Of a DNA stretch of 64,000 nucleotides, positions 24,540 through 33,039 are shown one piece after another; within the stretch, counting starts at the first letter, position 1, and each line of letters begins with the position of its first letter. The DNA comes from Dyella choica (lineage in GTDB: Bacteria > Pseudomonadota > Gammaproteobacteria > Xanthomonadales > Rhodanobacteraceae), in assembly GCF_003977665.1 (NCBI RefSeq), contig NZ_RYYV01000002.1, forward strand, positions 1 through 64,000, read 5' to 3'. The notes beneath the pieces were generated by a model. That model did not search any database, had not been told where the DNA came from, and worked only from the letters and a program-made list of their open reading frames with translations. The position numbers were made by a program, and so were the translations under genes.

Positions 24540-24567
24540 CTATTTCATAATATACATTACATAGTAT
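24540..24567 (-). other. dif-like sequence in inverted orientation
   Basis: On the minus strand the 14 bases TAATGTATATTATG (24546-24559) are identical to the core of the dif site at 15607. The outer arms (ATACTATG and AAATAG) are diverged. It lies in the gap between the KfrA-like gene and the recombinase fragment and overlaps the latter's start codon. Chance similarity of an AT-rich promoter is possible. Confidence 0.5.
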
Positions 24568-24767
24568 GAATGATAATTCCACTTTTCCGACCCTCGCACA
24601 ACCGGCTTCCAGCCTGACGTTGCCGATCTAACTAGCCGAGCAGGCCGCCGATGCGGTGCGTGAACTGCTGGCCGAAGCGGCGGCGGCGGACACGACGCGC
24701 AGCTACGCCAGTGCGCTGCGTTACTGGGCCGGGTGGCATGCGGCGCGCTACGGCATTGAATCGATGG
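24566..24767 (+). pseudogene. Tyrosine recombinase N-terminal fragment
   Basis: From the ATG at 24566 the frame reads 21 codons to a TAA at 24629-24631 and then continues with LAEQAADAVRELLAEAA and TTRSYASALRYWAGW, the core-binding domain of the recombinase also found broken at 6808-7880. Homology stops near 24767 and no catalytic domain follows. The next 145 bases can encode KRIPAVSTDLLLREVASLDD, which I do not recognise and treat as a scrap. Confidence 0.8.
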
Positions 24768-24912
24768 TGTGGACAAACATCAGGCATGAAACGCATTCCG
24801 GCTGTTTCCACCGACCTGCTTCTGCGCGAAGTCGCGTCGTTGGACGACAGCGTGTTGTTGTTGCCGCAACAAGTGGTGATCTTCACCGGACTCACCATTG
24901 CCAATATCCCCT

Positions 24913-26127
24913 TTAGTCCATCTGTTGTTTGCCGGCTCGACTCGCTGCCTTGCGTTCAATAAATGCCGGCAGGTCTTTGAGCGATGGCGCAAGCTTGTCT
25001 CGCTGCTTCTCGCCCTGCTGACTCAGCAGTGCCTGCGATTGCGCATCTGCACGAAAGACGTCCACCATCGGCAAGAAAATGGCATGCATCCCGTCTAAAA
25101 AATCGCTGGGCTTCTTTTTGCGGGGGTTCCTAGCATTTTTTTCTGGCGCTGACTGAAACAGGACGCGCGACAGGTAATCAAAAGCCGAATAGAGCGATGG
25201 CGTTTCCTCCGGGCTCATCCGTAGCCCTCTAACAGGAACGTCAATGCTCAACAACTGCTCAGCGAGCGACCCCGGCCCACTTGAGAGGAAACGCTCGCGC
25301 GTCTCTTCGAACATGGCGCCGACCAAGACACTCATCTCCTCGCCGGTGTGGATCCCCTTTGCTTGCTGGTGCAAGCCACGCATTTCATCGTAAAGCCAGA
25401 CCATGGATGCATGGAAGTTCACGGCGACATCCCGAAGGATACGAACAAATGATTCGCCCTCCGCCCAGTGCTCAATGATCCACCTGCAGAAGGAGGCGAC
25501 ATCACTGAGACCCTCTCTAATGACATGAATGAGTTCCCTTTGGCTAACCGTCCCTCGAAAGATTCCGAGCATCCTTGGAACGTCGGCCTTTCGTACCGGA
25601 AACCTCGCCAAGATGTCCTGGAGGCCTGCGTGATTTGCCTCCTCCATGGTCATGCTTCGGCGTTTCTTCCTGGCATTCTTCAGCGCAACCCGTCGCTGCG
25701 CGCGGGAGGTGCCCTGGTACTTGGCGGCATCGACCTTCATGGTCGTATCCCTGTCAAACGCACTGAGGTCAATCTCAACCTCTGGGAACCAGTCTTTTGA
25801 CAGGCGTACGGGGTGGCGGTAGTACCCTTTCGCCGCAGCCAGTTTCTTCAGTTCATATTCGATGACATTGCCAAACGCGGGCAGATTGTTCCGCCCGCAC
25901 AACTCAACAAGGACATCGATTCTCGCCTGACCCTCCTGCCCATGCGTCTGTTCCACAGGGAGGCATTCAAAGATATGGATGTCGCTGAACACGAACTCCG
26001 CGACGCCACGGTGCCGCAAATCGAGCAGTGCCTTTTTGACTGGCAGATATTCGGCAGCCTCCGCATGCATCGCGGACAGACGCGAAAAATCCTGGCTATC
26101 CAGATAGACCCTCAGCGGAGCCGGCAT
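24913..26127 (-). CDS. PIN-like nuclease candidate
   Basis: The protein has 404 residues. I use the ATG at 26127, preceded by GGAG 6 bases upstream. The N-terminus (LRVYLDSQDFSRLSAM) resembles the first acidic strand of a PIN domain. Near the C-terminus KPSDFLDGMHAIFLPMVDVF, followed by RADAQ, resembles the later acidic cluster of PIN-like proteins (Asp-x-x-Asp-x-x-His and Val-Asp-x-Phe). The middle is helical with a basic stretch (KKRRSM). Such proteins occur in defence and toxin contexts. The nearest same-strand neighbour, 26219-26818, lies 91 bases upstream. The assignment is weak, based on acidic motifs at the two ends. Confidence 0.5.
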   Translation of the reverse strand: MPAPLRVYLDSQDFSRLSAMHAEAAEYLPVKKALLDLRHRGVAEFVFSDIHIFECLPVEQTHGQEGQARIDVLVELCGRNNLPAFGNVIEYELKKLAAAKGYYRHPVRLSKDWFPEVEIDLSAFDRDTTMKVDAAKYQGTSRAQRRVALKNARKKRRSMTMEEANHAGLQDILARFPVRKADVPRMLGIFRGTVSQRELIHVIREGLSDVASFCRWIIEHWAEGESFVRILRDVAVNFHASMVWLYDEMRGLHQQAKGIHTGEEMSVLVGAMFEETRERFLSSGPGSLAEQLLSIDVPVRGLRMSPEETPSLYSAFDYLSRVLFQSAPEKNARNPRKKKPSDFLDGMHAIFLPMVDVFRADAQSQALLSQQGEKQRDKLAPSLKDLPAFIERKAASRAGKQQMD

Positions 26128-26218
26128 TTCCATCTCCATTTATTTATGTACAACGGCAATCGGGTAGCCTCATCACACCCTGCTACCCATATCCCGCGGC
26201 AACACCGCGACAACAAAC

Positions 26219-26818
26219 CTAGATGCCATAGCCACCGGGTCGGCCGTGCAGCCCATCAGCGATTCTCTTGATGCGATCCAGCGTTCGATGGATCTCTCGT
26301 TTGTGGGCATCAAAGTCTTGGATGTTCTTTTTTACAAACAACTTTTGAAGCCTTCGTGCTTCCCCCGCGACACCGCTCCCCATACCCTCGTGTTCGAGGC
26401 GACGGGCAAACTCTTCGGACAATTCGTTCGTACTGAACTCGTCTAAGGTGGCCAAGATTTTCTCGCCCTGAGTGATGCGCCGGTCGGCCAACCCCTGCTT
26501 GTCAGCCAGCAGATCCGCTCGCGACTCGATCACCCGGTCCAATCCGGCCCGCAGTTCGGCGGTGATTGCCCCCCATAATTGGGCCAGTTGTTCGGGCTTC
26601 ATGCGCATGTGTCGATCGCCGACATGGCATTCGTGCACTGAAATCATCGAGCGAATGGGTTGGGGCAACATCCTGTGGATGCCAACGACGCTCTCAATCA
26701 AAAGTTGAACAGACTCGGCGTCTCGCTGGGGTGCCTGCCGAGCATGGTGCGCAAGCGTATCCAAGTTGCTGGCCGTGGCGTCGTCAAAGCCTTCAAAAGA
26801 CAGATGATCGTATTCCAT
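26219..26818 (-). CDS. Hypothetical helical protein
   Basis: This 199-residue protein is almost entirely predicted helix, Arg/Glu/Leu-rich with coiled-coil-like stretches (EQLAQLWGAITAELRAGLD, then EEFARRLEHEG and REIHRTLDRIKRIADGL). It has no membrane segment and no recognised family. It precedes the PIN-like gene on the same strand and may be co-transcribed with it. Confidence 0.5.
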   Translation of the reverse strand: MEYDHLSFEGFDDATASNLDTLAHHARQAPQRDAESVQLLIESVVGIHRMLPQPIRSMISVHECHVGDRHMRMKPEQLAQLWGAITAELRAGLDRVIESRADLLADKQGLADRRITQGEKILATLDEFSTNELSEEFARRLEHEGMGSGVAGEARRLQKLFVKKNIQDFDAHKREIHRTLDRIKRIADGLHGRPGGYGI

Positions 26819-26962
26819 GGGTCCAAGGCTCCTGTGTCCATGGATCGATTTTACTCAGAAAGGTCTCAGCTCCTGAGACCTCTCTGGCGGAACATGCCGG
26901 AGGTCTTGTCCAACGTCCCGCCCGGCCCAACGACGCCCAGGCGGGCAACCTCAGGGGGCTCC

Positions 26963-27304
26963 ATGTCCAACGTCGACAAAATGTGCCTGCGGCTGCTGGC
27001 GATCTGCTTTCTCCCCATAATCGCCGCCGCTCCAATCGCCATGGCGGTCTCGGCGTTCAACGATGCCTTTGTGCACATGGGCGCCCCGCCCCTGTTGTCC
27101 GATCTTTCCTGGCCGATCACCCTGGTGACGGCCGCGGTGTGCGCGGCCCTTTTTGCCGTTCAGGCCACGAGGATCTGGCGATGGAAGGAAGGAAAGAGCC
27201 TCAGCTGCTCGAACTGCGGTTGCCTGTTGGGGAGCATCCGGGAGGGGCGTTGGGGGCCTTACCGCAAATGCCTGGGCTGCCGGGGTAACCACAGCGAACG
27301 GTGA
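26963..27304 (+). CDS. Small two-helix membrane protein with zinc ribbon
   Basis: The protein has 113 residues from the ATG at 26963, preceded by AGGGGG. It has two membrane helices (LLAICFLPIIAAAPIAMAV and ITLVTAAVCAALFAVQA) and a cytoplasmic-type C-terminal zinc ribbon with CxxC pairs (CSNCGC and CLGC). It ends 13 bases before the SEC-C protein gene, so the two are likely co-transcribed. The longer upstream open frame is antisense to the preceding gene and I reject it. Confidence 0.6.
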   Translation: MSNVDKMCLRLLAICFLPIIAAAPIAMAVSAFNDAFVHMGAPPLLSDLSWPITLVTAAVCAALFAVQATRIWRWKEGKSLSCSNCGCLLGSIREGRWGPYRKCLGCRGNHSER

Positions 27305-27317
27305 AGGCCACCGCCTC

Positions 27318-28964
27318 ATGAGCAAGATTGGTCGAAATGATCCTTGTCCCTGCAACAGTGGCAAGAAATACAAGCGCTGCCATGGTCGCCCGGATTATCA
27401 GGAAATCATCACACTGGTGGCAAAGAACGCCCAAAAACAAGCGGCTGTCCTGAAAATCCAACGCGAACGGCAGCAAGGTAAGGGGCGACCGATCATTTCG
27501 ACGGCAATTGGAGATTTACGCATTGTCATCGTCGGACGCCAAAGATTTCAGGGGCGATGGAACACGTTCACTGACTTTCTTCATGACTACATCAAACTTA
27601 CCCTGGATTCCGCGTGGGGCAACGCCGAAATGGCGAAGCAACCAGAGGAGCGGCACCCGTTGATCCGTTGGTACGCGGCCGTCGGCGAGTTGCAGCGGCA
27701 GCATTCCAAAGGCCACGGTGTCATCACGGCCATGCCTGCACACGGCGTTGTTCGGGCGTATCTCGGACTGGCTTACGATCTTTATACCATCGAGCACAAC
27801 ATCGCCAGCGTCCCCAAGCCCGAAACATGGCAACGCCTGCTGCGCCGGCTTCGCCACCCGGATCAGTTTGTGGGGGCGCGTTATGAAGTACGGATCGCGG
27901 CCATGCTTTTGCGCGCTGGGTTTTTCCTCGAATGGGAAGACGAGACGCTGGGCACAAACACGCATGGCGAGTTCGCAGCCACGTTCCCGCAGACGGGTCG
28001 CCAGTTCTGGGTCGAATGTAAGATACGGCAGCCGAAAACAACTAAGGATGCAGCAAAGGGGTTGGGGAAATTTTTGGCCTTGGTATCCAACGCCCTCAGG
28101 AAATCGACGGACAAGCAACGGATCATCTTTGTAGACTTGAACACCCCTGCAAAGGTTAAAACCGATAAGAACAGTTCTGACTGGCGCGATTGGGCCGTAG
28201 GTTGTCTGCGCAGGTTTGAGGGGGCCCCTGAGAGTCGCAAACTACCGCCCGCCATCATCATTATCACCAACTATCCCGATCATCACCATCTGGACACTCT
28301 CGTTCCCGATGCAGGAGGAGCCATAGAGGGCTTCAAGATGGACGACTACCGAACGGGAACGGCCATGCCACTTCACGAAGCCATCGAGCGAAGAGATCGG
28401 CGCCCTGAGGTGGAGGCACTTAGCAAATCTATGGCAGAGCACACGGATATCCCATCAACTTTTGACGGCGAGATTCCAGAGTTGATGGGCCAAGAAAACC
28501 GCCTGTTGATCGGGCGAAAATACGAAATTGAACCCGGTAAGTTCGGAACGCTGACGGACGCCTGCCTCATGGAGACAGAACGCAAAGCCGCCGCCGTCAT
28601 CCAACTCGATGATCGAAGTCAGGTCATTTGGTACGTCCCATTGTCCGATAACGAAATATCAGCGTGGCGCCGTTATCCAGAAACATTCTTGGGAGAACTG
28701 CGACCTCCAGGTGGATCCGTTAGCAATGTTCTCGAACTTTACGATTTCTTCTTGTCCAGTCTCGACAAGACTTCAAAGGAAAACATCCTTGCTCAACTGC
28801 CAATACAGGGTGAAGAGGCCCCGCCAGCCGATTTATCAAGGGATGAGTTAGCAAAGCGTTTGGCGGAGCGATTGGCCATCAACGCGGCGCGTATGTCGAA
28901 CGGATTTCCGCTCCCCGATTGGGCAATCCGTCTACGAAAACCACCCAGATCCAATGCTAAGTAA
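27318..28964 (+). CDS. SEC-C motif protein with PD-(D/E)XK-like core
   Basis: This 548-residue protein begins with a SEC-C zinc motif (GRNDPCPCNSGKKYKRCHG, residues 5-23), as found at the C-terminus of SecA and in many toxin and defence proteins. Around 190-240 a helix (ARYEVRIAAMLLRAGFFLEW) is followed by E218 and VECK (E233, K235), the layout of a PD-(D/E)XK nuclease. The C-terminal half is mixed and unknown. It follows the small zinc-ribbon membrane protein gene by 13 bases. A membrane-associated two-protein nuclease system is an inference from context. GC content is lower than in the cluster that follows. Confidence 0.6.
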   Translation: MSKIGRNDPCPCNSGKKYKRCHGRPDYQEIITLVAKNAQKQAAVLKIQRERQQGKGRPIISTAIGDLRIVIVGRQRFQGRWNTFTDFLHDYIKLTLDSAWGNAEMAKQPEERHPLIRWYAAVGELQRQHSKGHGVITAMPAHGVVRAYLGLAYDLYTIEHNIASVPKPETWQRLLRRLRHPDQFVGARYEVRIAAMLLRAGFFLEWEDETLGTNTHGEFAATFPQTGRQFWVECKIRQPKTTKDAAKGLGKFLALVSNALRKSTDKQRIIFVDLNTPAKVKTDKNSSDWRDWAVGCLRRFEGAPESRKLPPAIIIITNYPDHHHLDTLVPDAGGAIEGFKMDDYRTGTAMPLHEAIERRDRRPEVEALSKSMAEHTDIPSTFDGEIPELMGQENRLLIGRKYEIEPGKFGTLTDACLMETERKAAAVIQLDDRSQVIWYVPLSDNEISAWRRYPETFLGELRPPGGSVSNVLELYDFFLSSLDKTSKENILAQLPIQGEEAPPADLSRDELAKRLAERLAINAARMSNGFPLPDWAIRLRKPPRSNAK

Positions 28965-29100
28965 CGCTGACCGCGCCAAAGCAGCACATCTTGAACGTAA
29001 TAACCAAGGCACTGCCTGGATGGGATGAAGTCATTGGATTCCTACGAATGGCAGGTGCTTTCCACCTACGAAAGCGCCGACATCCTGATTCGGCTGTGAC
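28965..29100. other. Gap before IS3 scrap
   Basis: No gene is supported in this short stretch, which may belong to the same decayed IS3 element that follows. Confidence 0.35.
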
Positions 29101-29182
29101 CTGTGGCGCAGCAAGTTCGGGGGATGAGCGTGCCGGACGCCAAGCGCCTGAAGGAACTGGAGACGGAGAACACGCGGCTGAG
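29101..29182 (+). pseudogene. IS3-family transposase OrfA fragment
   Basis: The stretch encodes LWRSKFGG and, after a one-base frameshift in the G run, MSVPDAKRLKELETENTRLR, the junction of the helix-turn-helix and the leucine zipper of IS3 OrfA. Only about 27 codons remain. It lies about 0.7 kb upstream of the biosynthetic cluster and may mark how foreign DNA entered. Confidence 0.75.
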
Positions 29183-29885
29183 GGGATCACCTACGCTGTC
29201 ATAGACCAGCGAGAAGATCGGCCCGTAGTCAAGCCAACTCGAAGGATTGTCACCGCTGCGGTCGCCCCCGAATGGCGCAATGATCAGTGCGGCAGATCGC
29301 CTCAGATCTATGAGGCAGATCGTATTTCGAATCCGGATATCCCATCCGGAGATCTCGAGTCCGCCACATCCAATTCACGCAGTCATGATCTCTTGATTAC
29401 TTTCGTCATGCTCTCTTCACTTCACCTTCACTTCACTTTCGCTTCCGCTGACGATGAAACCTAGGGTTACACCTAGATTTCACTATTTTGAAACACTGGT
29501 ACGTTCGCCACCACTGATGCAGACAGGGGGCGTTGTCGATGCGAAGTGATGTGGCGGTGCACTGGCGGCCGCGGGGAGAAATCGACAGGTGGCGTATGCA
29601 GCTCGGTTTATGTGTTACCGCCTGCTGCAGCCGTACGTGTTCCCCAACCACGTTCCCCTTCACACGCATTCCAGCGCGCCGTTGCGACGTCGGACCGGGC
29701 GCCTGCGCGACACCGGCAAAGTCGCTTCGTAATGGCGCTCGAATCGATTCTTTCGCGGCTGGCCTCAAGCGGAGGCGGGGCGCGCATCTATAAGCGACCT
29801 GGTGCTTATCGCCGGGATTGTCGAACTTAACCAGAAGGTCGGGCGCAACCGTTTGTCCGGTTGAGCTGCGCTTGCAGGAGAGCAT
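29183..29885. other. Gap upstream of the biosynthetic cluster
   Basis: About 0.7 kb with no supported gene. It contains a short direct repeat (CTTCACTTCAC twice, 29412-29440) and presumably the promoter of the cluster, though I cannot point to convincing boxes. Base composition changes from mixed to very GC-rich a little after 29886. Confidence 0.4.
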
Positions 29886-31163
29886 ATGGACAAAGCGGTT
29901 CGAACATTGCCTTGGCCAACCTACGACAAGGGCAATGTCTTCGTCGACGATGAGGACCTGGGTGCGCCGCGCCAGGCGTTGGCGAATCGGCTGTATTTCC
30001 GATATGACTATCGGGCGTACAACGATACCGAGACCGGCCGCTTCGAGGCCGCACTCCGCCGCTACCTCGGCGTGCCGCACGCGCTCGCGGTGTCGAGCGG
30101 CACGGCGGCGATCGCCCTGGGCCTGATGTCGCTCGAGCTCGAGCCGGGGGCGCTCGTCGCGTGCCCGGGCTTCACGTTCGCGGCGACGCCGAGCGCGATC
30201 ATGCTCGCCGGCGGCCGGCCGCTCCTGATCGAGTGCGATCACAACCTGCACTTCGACGTCGCCGATCTCGAGCGCAAGATGTCGCCGGCAGTGCGCGCGA
30301 TCGTGGTCGTCCACATGCGCGGCTTCGCGAGCGACATGCCCGCGATCCTCGCCGTCGCCAACAAGTGGAACATCCCGGTCGTCGAGGACGCGGTGCCCTC
30401 GCTCGGCCTCGTCGCCGGCGGCAAGCACACCGGCACGTTCGGTGACGCCGGGGCATTCAGCACACAATCGGATAAGTCATTGAATACCGGCGAAGGTGGC
30501 TTTCTCGTATGCCGCGATGCCACGCAGTTCGCCAAGGCGGTGGTGCTCTCCGGTGCCTATGAAGGGCGTTTCAAGCGTCACTTCGCGGGTCCGCCGCCCG
30601 AGATCTGCGATCTCGACTACCCACTCTTTAGCTTCCGCATGGACGAGATCCGCGCCGCGCTCGCCCACGCGGAAATGGCGCGCTTGCCGCGCCGACTCGA
30701 GATCTTGCGCAGCAATTACGACTATGTCGTCGATCAGATCGCGGACCTCGAGCGCATCAGTGTGCGCCAGCCGGTCATCCCGGGCAGCTACCTGGGCGAC
30801 TCGCTGATCTTCCGCCTCCCGCACGTCAGCAATGATCACGTGGTGCAGGTCGCCGCCGCGCTGCGCAGCGAAGGCGTGGACGCGCGCGCCCTCGCTTCGG
30901 CCAACGATCCCAACGTGCGCTGTTTCTGGAACTGGCGGTTCCTGTTCCGCGGCAAGAGCCCGGCCGAGATCCGCGCCCTGTTGCCGGCGACCACGCAGCA
31001 CCTGTCGCACGCGATCGACATCCCGATGTCGCCGACCCTGACCCGCGCCGACTGCGACGATCTGATCCGCGCGATCCGCAAGGTCATGCAACGCCGCGCT
31101 TCCTCGCACGCCGACCTCGCGCCGCGATCGGCCGACGTCGTCGAGACCGCCGAAGCCAAGTAA
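29886..31163 (+). CDS. DegT/DnrJ/EryC1-type PLP aminotransferase
   Basis: This 425-residue fold-type I aminotransferase has a substrate and cofactor region at residues 60-80 (HALAVSSGTAAIALGLMSLE), a conserved VVEDAVPSLG block, and the PLP-binding Lys in FSTQSDKSLNTGEGGF (K197). A GGAG ribosome binding site is 6 bases before the ATG. The family transaminates keto-sugars or related carbonyls; here it more likely makes an amine building block. The last 25 residues (after VMQRRA) are an Ala/Asp/Ser-rich tail outside the fold, unusual for the family and a possible shell-targeting tag. The first about 40 codons are less GC-rich than the rest. First gene of the cluster, 20 bases before the shell gene. 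Confidence 0.85.
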   Translation: MDKAVRTLPWPTYDKGNVFVDDEDLGAPRQALANRLYFRYDYRAYNDTETGRFEAALRRYLGVPHALAVSSGTAAIALGLMSLELEPGALVACPGFTFAATPSAIMLAGGRPLLIECDHNLHFDVADLERKMSPAVRAIVVVHMRGFASDMPAILAVANKWNIPVVEDAVPSLGLVAGGKHTGTFGDAGAFSTQSDKSLNTGEGGFLVCRDATQFAKAVVLSGAYEGRFKRHFAGPPPEICDLDYPLFSFRMDEIRAALAHAEMARLPRRLEILRSNYDYVVDQIADLERISVRQPVIPGSYLGDSLIFRLPHVSNDHVVQVAAALRSEGVDARALASANDPNVRCFWNWRFLFRGKSPAEIRALLPATTQHLSHAIDIPMSPTLTRADCDDLIRAIRKVMQRRASSHADLAPRSADVVETAEAK

Positions 31164-31183
31164 CCCACGCGCCCGAGGACACC

Positions 31184-32080
31184 ATGTATTCGCCCCACTC
31201 TTCTTCATCGCTGGCCGCGCCCGCCATCCCGCCGTCCGCCGAGCCCGCCGGCCCCACCCCGGGCCAGGCGTTCGCCTCGGCATACGCCGAGGCCGGCACG
31301 TCGGCGCGCGTCGACTTCCCGATCACGATCACCGATAGCTTCCCCGGCTTCCGGCGCCGGCCGCGGATCGCGATGCGCGCGCTGTTCAAGATCGTGAAAG
31401 CCGAAGGCCCCGAGGCCACGCACTTCTTCGAGACCCGCCCCGCCGAGGCCGCCAAGCGCGTGCACGACGAAGCGCTCCGCCTCGAGGCCGGCTTCGACTT
31501 CCAGTGTGGCAAGGTCCCGCTCCAACCGACCCGCGCGTGGGTGCAGATCCCCGAGGCCCTGCTCGCCGATCCGGTGGCGCTCGCCACCTTCATCGACTTT
31601 CGCCTCCTCGTCCGCCTCGGCACCGCCGAGAACCAGTCGCTCGCGCTTGGCAAGGGCGGCGATCACATGCGCGGACTGCTCGAGATGCCCAACCTCCGCC
31701 GCCTGCCCGCGCTCGCCGACCCGGTCACCTCGCTGCTCGCCGCATGCGAGCACGTCGAGCAGATGGGCGGCTCGGCCGATGGCATCGTGATGAACCCCGC
31801 CGATTATTTCCAGTACCTGTTCCCGCGCCAGGACGTGCTCACCGGGCTCGCCAACCTAGGCATCCGCATCGTGCGCACGCGGATGATCAACGCCGGCCAG
31901 GCGATCGTCGGCGACTTCTATGCCGGCGCGACGATCTTCGACAGCCAGCGTTCGACGATCGCGTTCGATCACCCGCCCGAGGGCACGTTCGCGCGCGACG
32001 GCCTCGCCGTGCGCGGCGAGATCAAGACCGCGCTCGCCATCCACCTGCCCACCCACTTCTCGATCGCGGCCCTCGCCTGA
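31184..32080 (+). CDS. Encapsulin-like shell protein (HK97 fold, probable Family 3)
   Basis: The protein has 298 residues. After a Ser/Pro/Ala-rich flexible start (1-40) come HK97 major-capsid features: an E-loop-like region, PLQPTRAWVQIPEALLADP, RLGTAENQSLALGKGG, then GIVMNPADYFQYLF, INAGQAIVGDFYAGATIFD and a C-terminal TALAIHLPTHFSI strand. These are the conserved blocks of phage capsid and encapsulin proteins. No portal, terminase or protease gene is near, and it is embedded in a biosynthetic operon. That is the definition of Family 3 natural-product encapsulins, which self-assemble into shells enclosing cargo enzymes. A stray phage capsid gene is the alternative but unlikely given the operon. 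GAGG precedes the ATG; the stop is 2 bases before the next start. Confidence 0.8.
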   Translation: MYSPHSSSSLAAPAIPPSAEPAGPTPGQAFASAYAEAGTSARVDFPITITDSFPGFRRRPRIAMRALFKIVKAEGPEATHFFETRPAEAAKRVHDEALRLEAGFDFQCGKVPLQPTRAWVQIPEALLADPVALATFIDFRLLVRLGTAENQSLALGKGGDHMRGLLEMPNLRRLPALADPVTSLLAACEHVEQMGGSADGIVMNPADYFQYLFPRQDVLTGLANLGIRIVRTRMINAGQAIVGDFYAGATIFDSQRSTIAFDHPPEGTFARDGLAVRGEIKTALAIHLPTHFSIAALA

Positions 32081-32082
32081 AC

Positions 32083-33039
32083 ATGACGATCAAGGTGTTA
32101 TCGATCAATGGTTGGTGCCGCAACGGCAGCACGATCATTGGCAATTTGCTCAACGAGGTCGAAGGCTTCTTCCACGTCGGTGAGCTCCACTTCCTGTGGA
32201 AGAACGCGTACGGCAAGGGCTCGAACACCAAGTGCGGCTGCGGCCTCGACCTAGTGGCGTGCCCGATCTGGTCGCGCGTGCTCGACCTCGAGCGCCCCGC
32301 CGGCCGCGCCGCCGAGGATCACGCGCGCGAGGTCGTCGCGCGCCAGGTCAAGGCGATCCGCACGCGGTACACGTGGCGTGTGCTCCGCGACGGCGCGCTG
32401 CGAGGCGACCGCCGAACCCACGCCGACATCATGGCGCGCACGTACCGCGTGATCGCCGACACCACCGGCTGCAAAGTGATCGTCGACAGCACGAAGATCC
32501 CCGGCGAGGCCGCGCTCCTTGAGCACGTCGACGGCATCGAGCCGTACTACGTCCACCTCGTGCGCGATCCGCGCGCGACCGCGCACTCGTGGATGCGCCA
32601 GAAAGAGTACGTCTACACCGTCTCGGCGCTGCGCAGCACGGCATACTGGCTCACGTTCAACCTCGCGTCGCGCGCGCTCGTCTCGCACTACCCCGAGCGC
32701 TCGATCTTCCTCCGCTACGAAGACTTCATCGCCGATCCGGCCGCCACCTTGCGCCAGCTCGTCGAGCTCGTCGGCAGCGACGCGCGCACCTTGCCGCTGC
32801 GCGACCGCACCGCCGATCTCCACCCCAACCACACCGTGACCGGCAACCCCGATCGATTCCGCTCCGGGCCGACCGTGATCCGCCCCGACGACAGCAAATG
32901 GAAGGCCGAGCTGCCGGCGCGCGACAAGCTCGCCACCGTCGCGCTGGCGTGGCCGCTCATGCGGCAGTACGGCTACGCGCTCACCAACAACGCATCTCCC
33001 ACTCTCGAGAGTAAACGTGGATCTAGGTCTGCACGATAA
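32083..33039 (+). CDS. Sulfotransferase (PAPS-dependent)
   Basis: The protein has 318 residues from the ATG at 32083. The 5'-phosphosulfate loop is near the N-terminus (SINGWCRNGSTIIGNLL) and the 3'-phosphate-binding block YVHLVRDPRATAHSW is around residue 166. FLRYEDFIADP matches the later conserved Tyr-Glu-Asp segment. It transfers sulfate from PAPS to a hydroxyl or amine. Sulfotransferases are the most typical partners of Family 3 encapsulins. Cys-rich CGCGLDLVAC after residue 48 is common in bacterial members. The end overlaps the SDR start by 23 bases. The longer open frame starting within the shell gene is not used. Confidence 0.87.
   Translation: MTIKVLSINGWCRNGSTIIGNLLNEVEGFFHVGELHFLWKNAYGKGSNTKCGCGLDLVACPIWSRVLDLERPAGRAAEDHAREVVARQVKAIRTRYTWRVLRDGALRGDRRTHADIMARTYRVIADTTGCKVIVDSTKIPGEAALLEHVDGIEPYYVHLVRDPRATAHSWMRQKEYVYTVSALRSTAYWLTFNLASRALVSHYPERSIFLRYEDFIADPAATLRQLVELVGSDARTLPLRDRTADLHPNHTVTGNPDRFRSGPTVIRPDDSKWKAELPARDKLATVALAWPLMRQYGYALTNNASPTLESKRGSRSAR

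Noticed and set aside
31184-32080. The capsid-like gene as part of a tailed prophage.
   Set aside because: There is no portal, terminase, protease or tail gene nearby, and spacing to biosynthetic genes is operon-like; encapsulin is the better reading.
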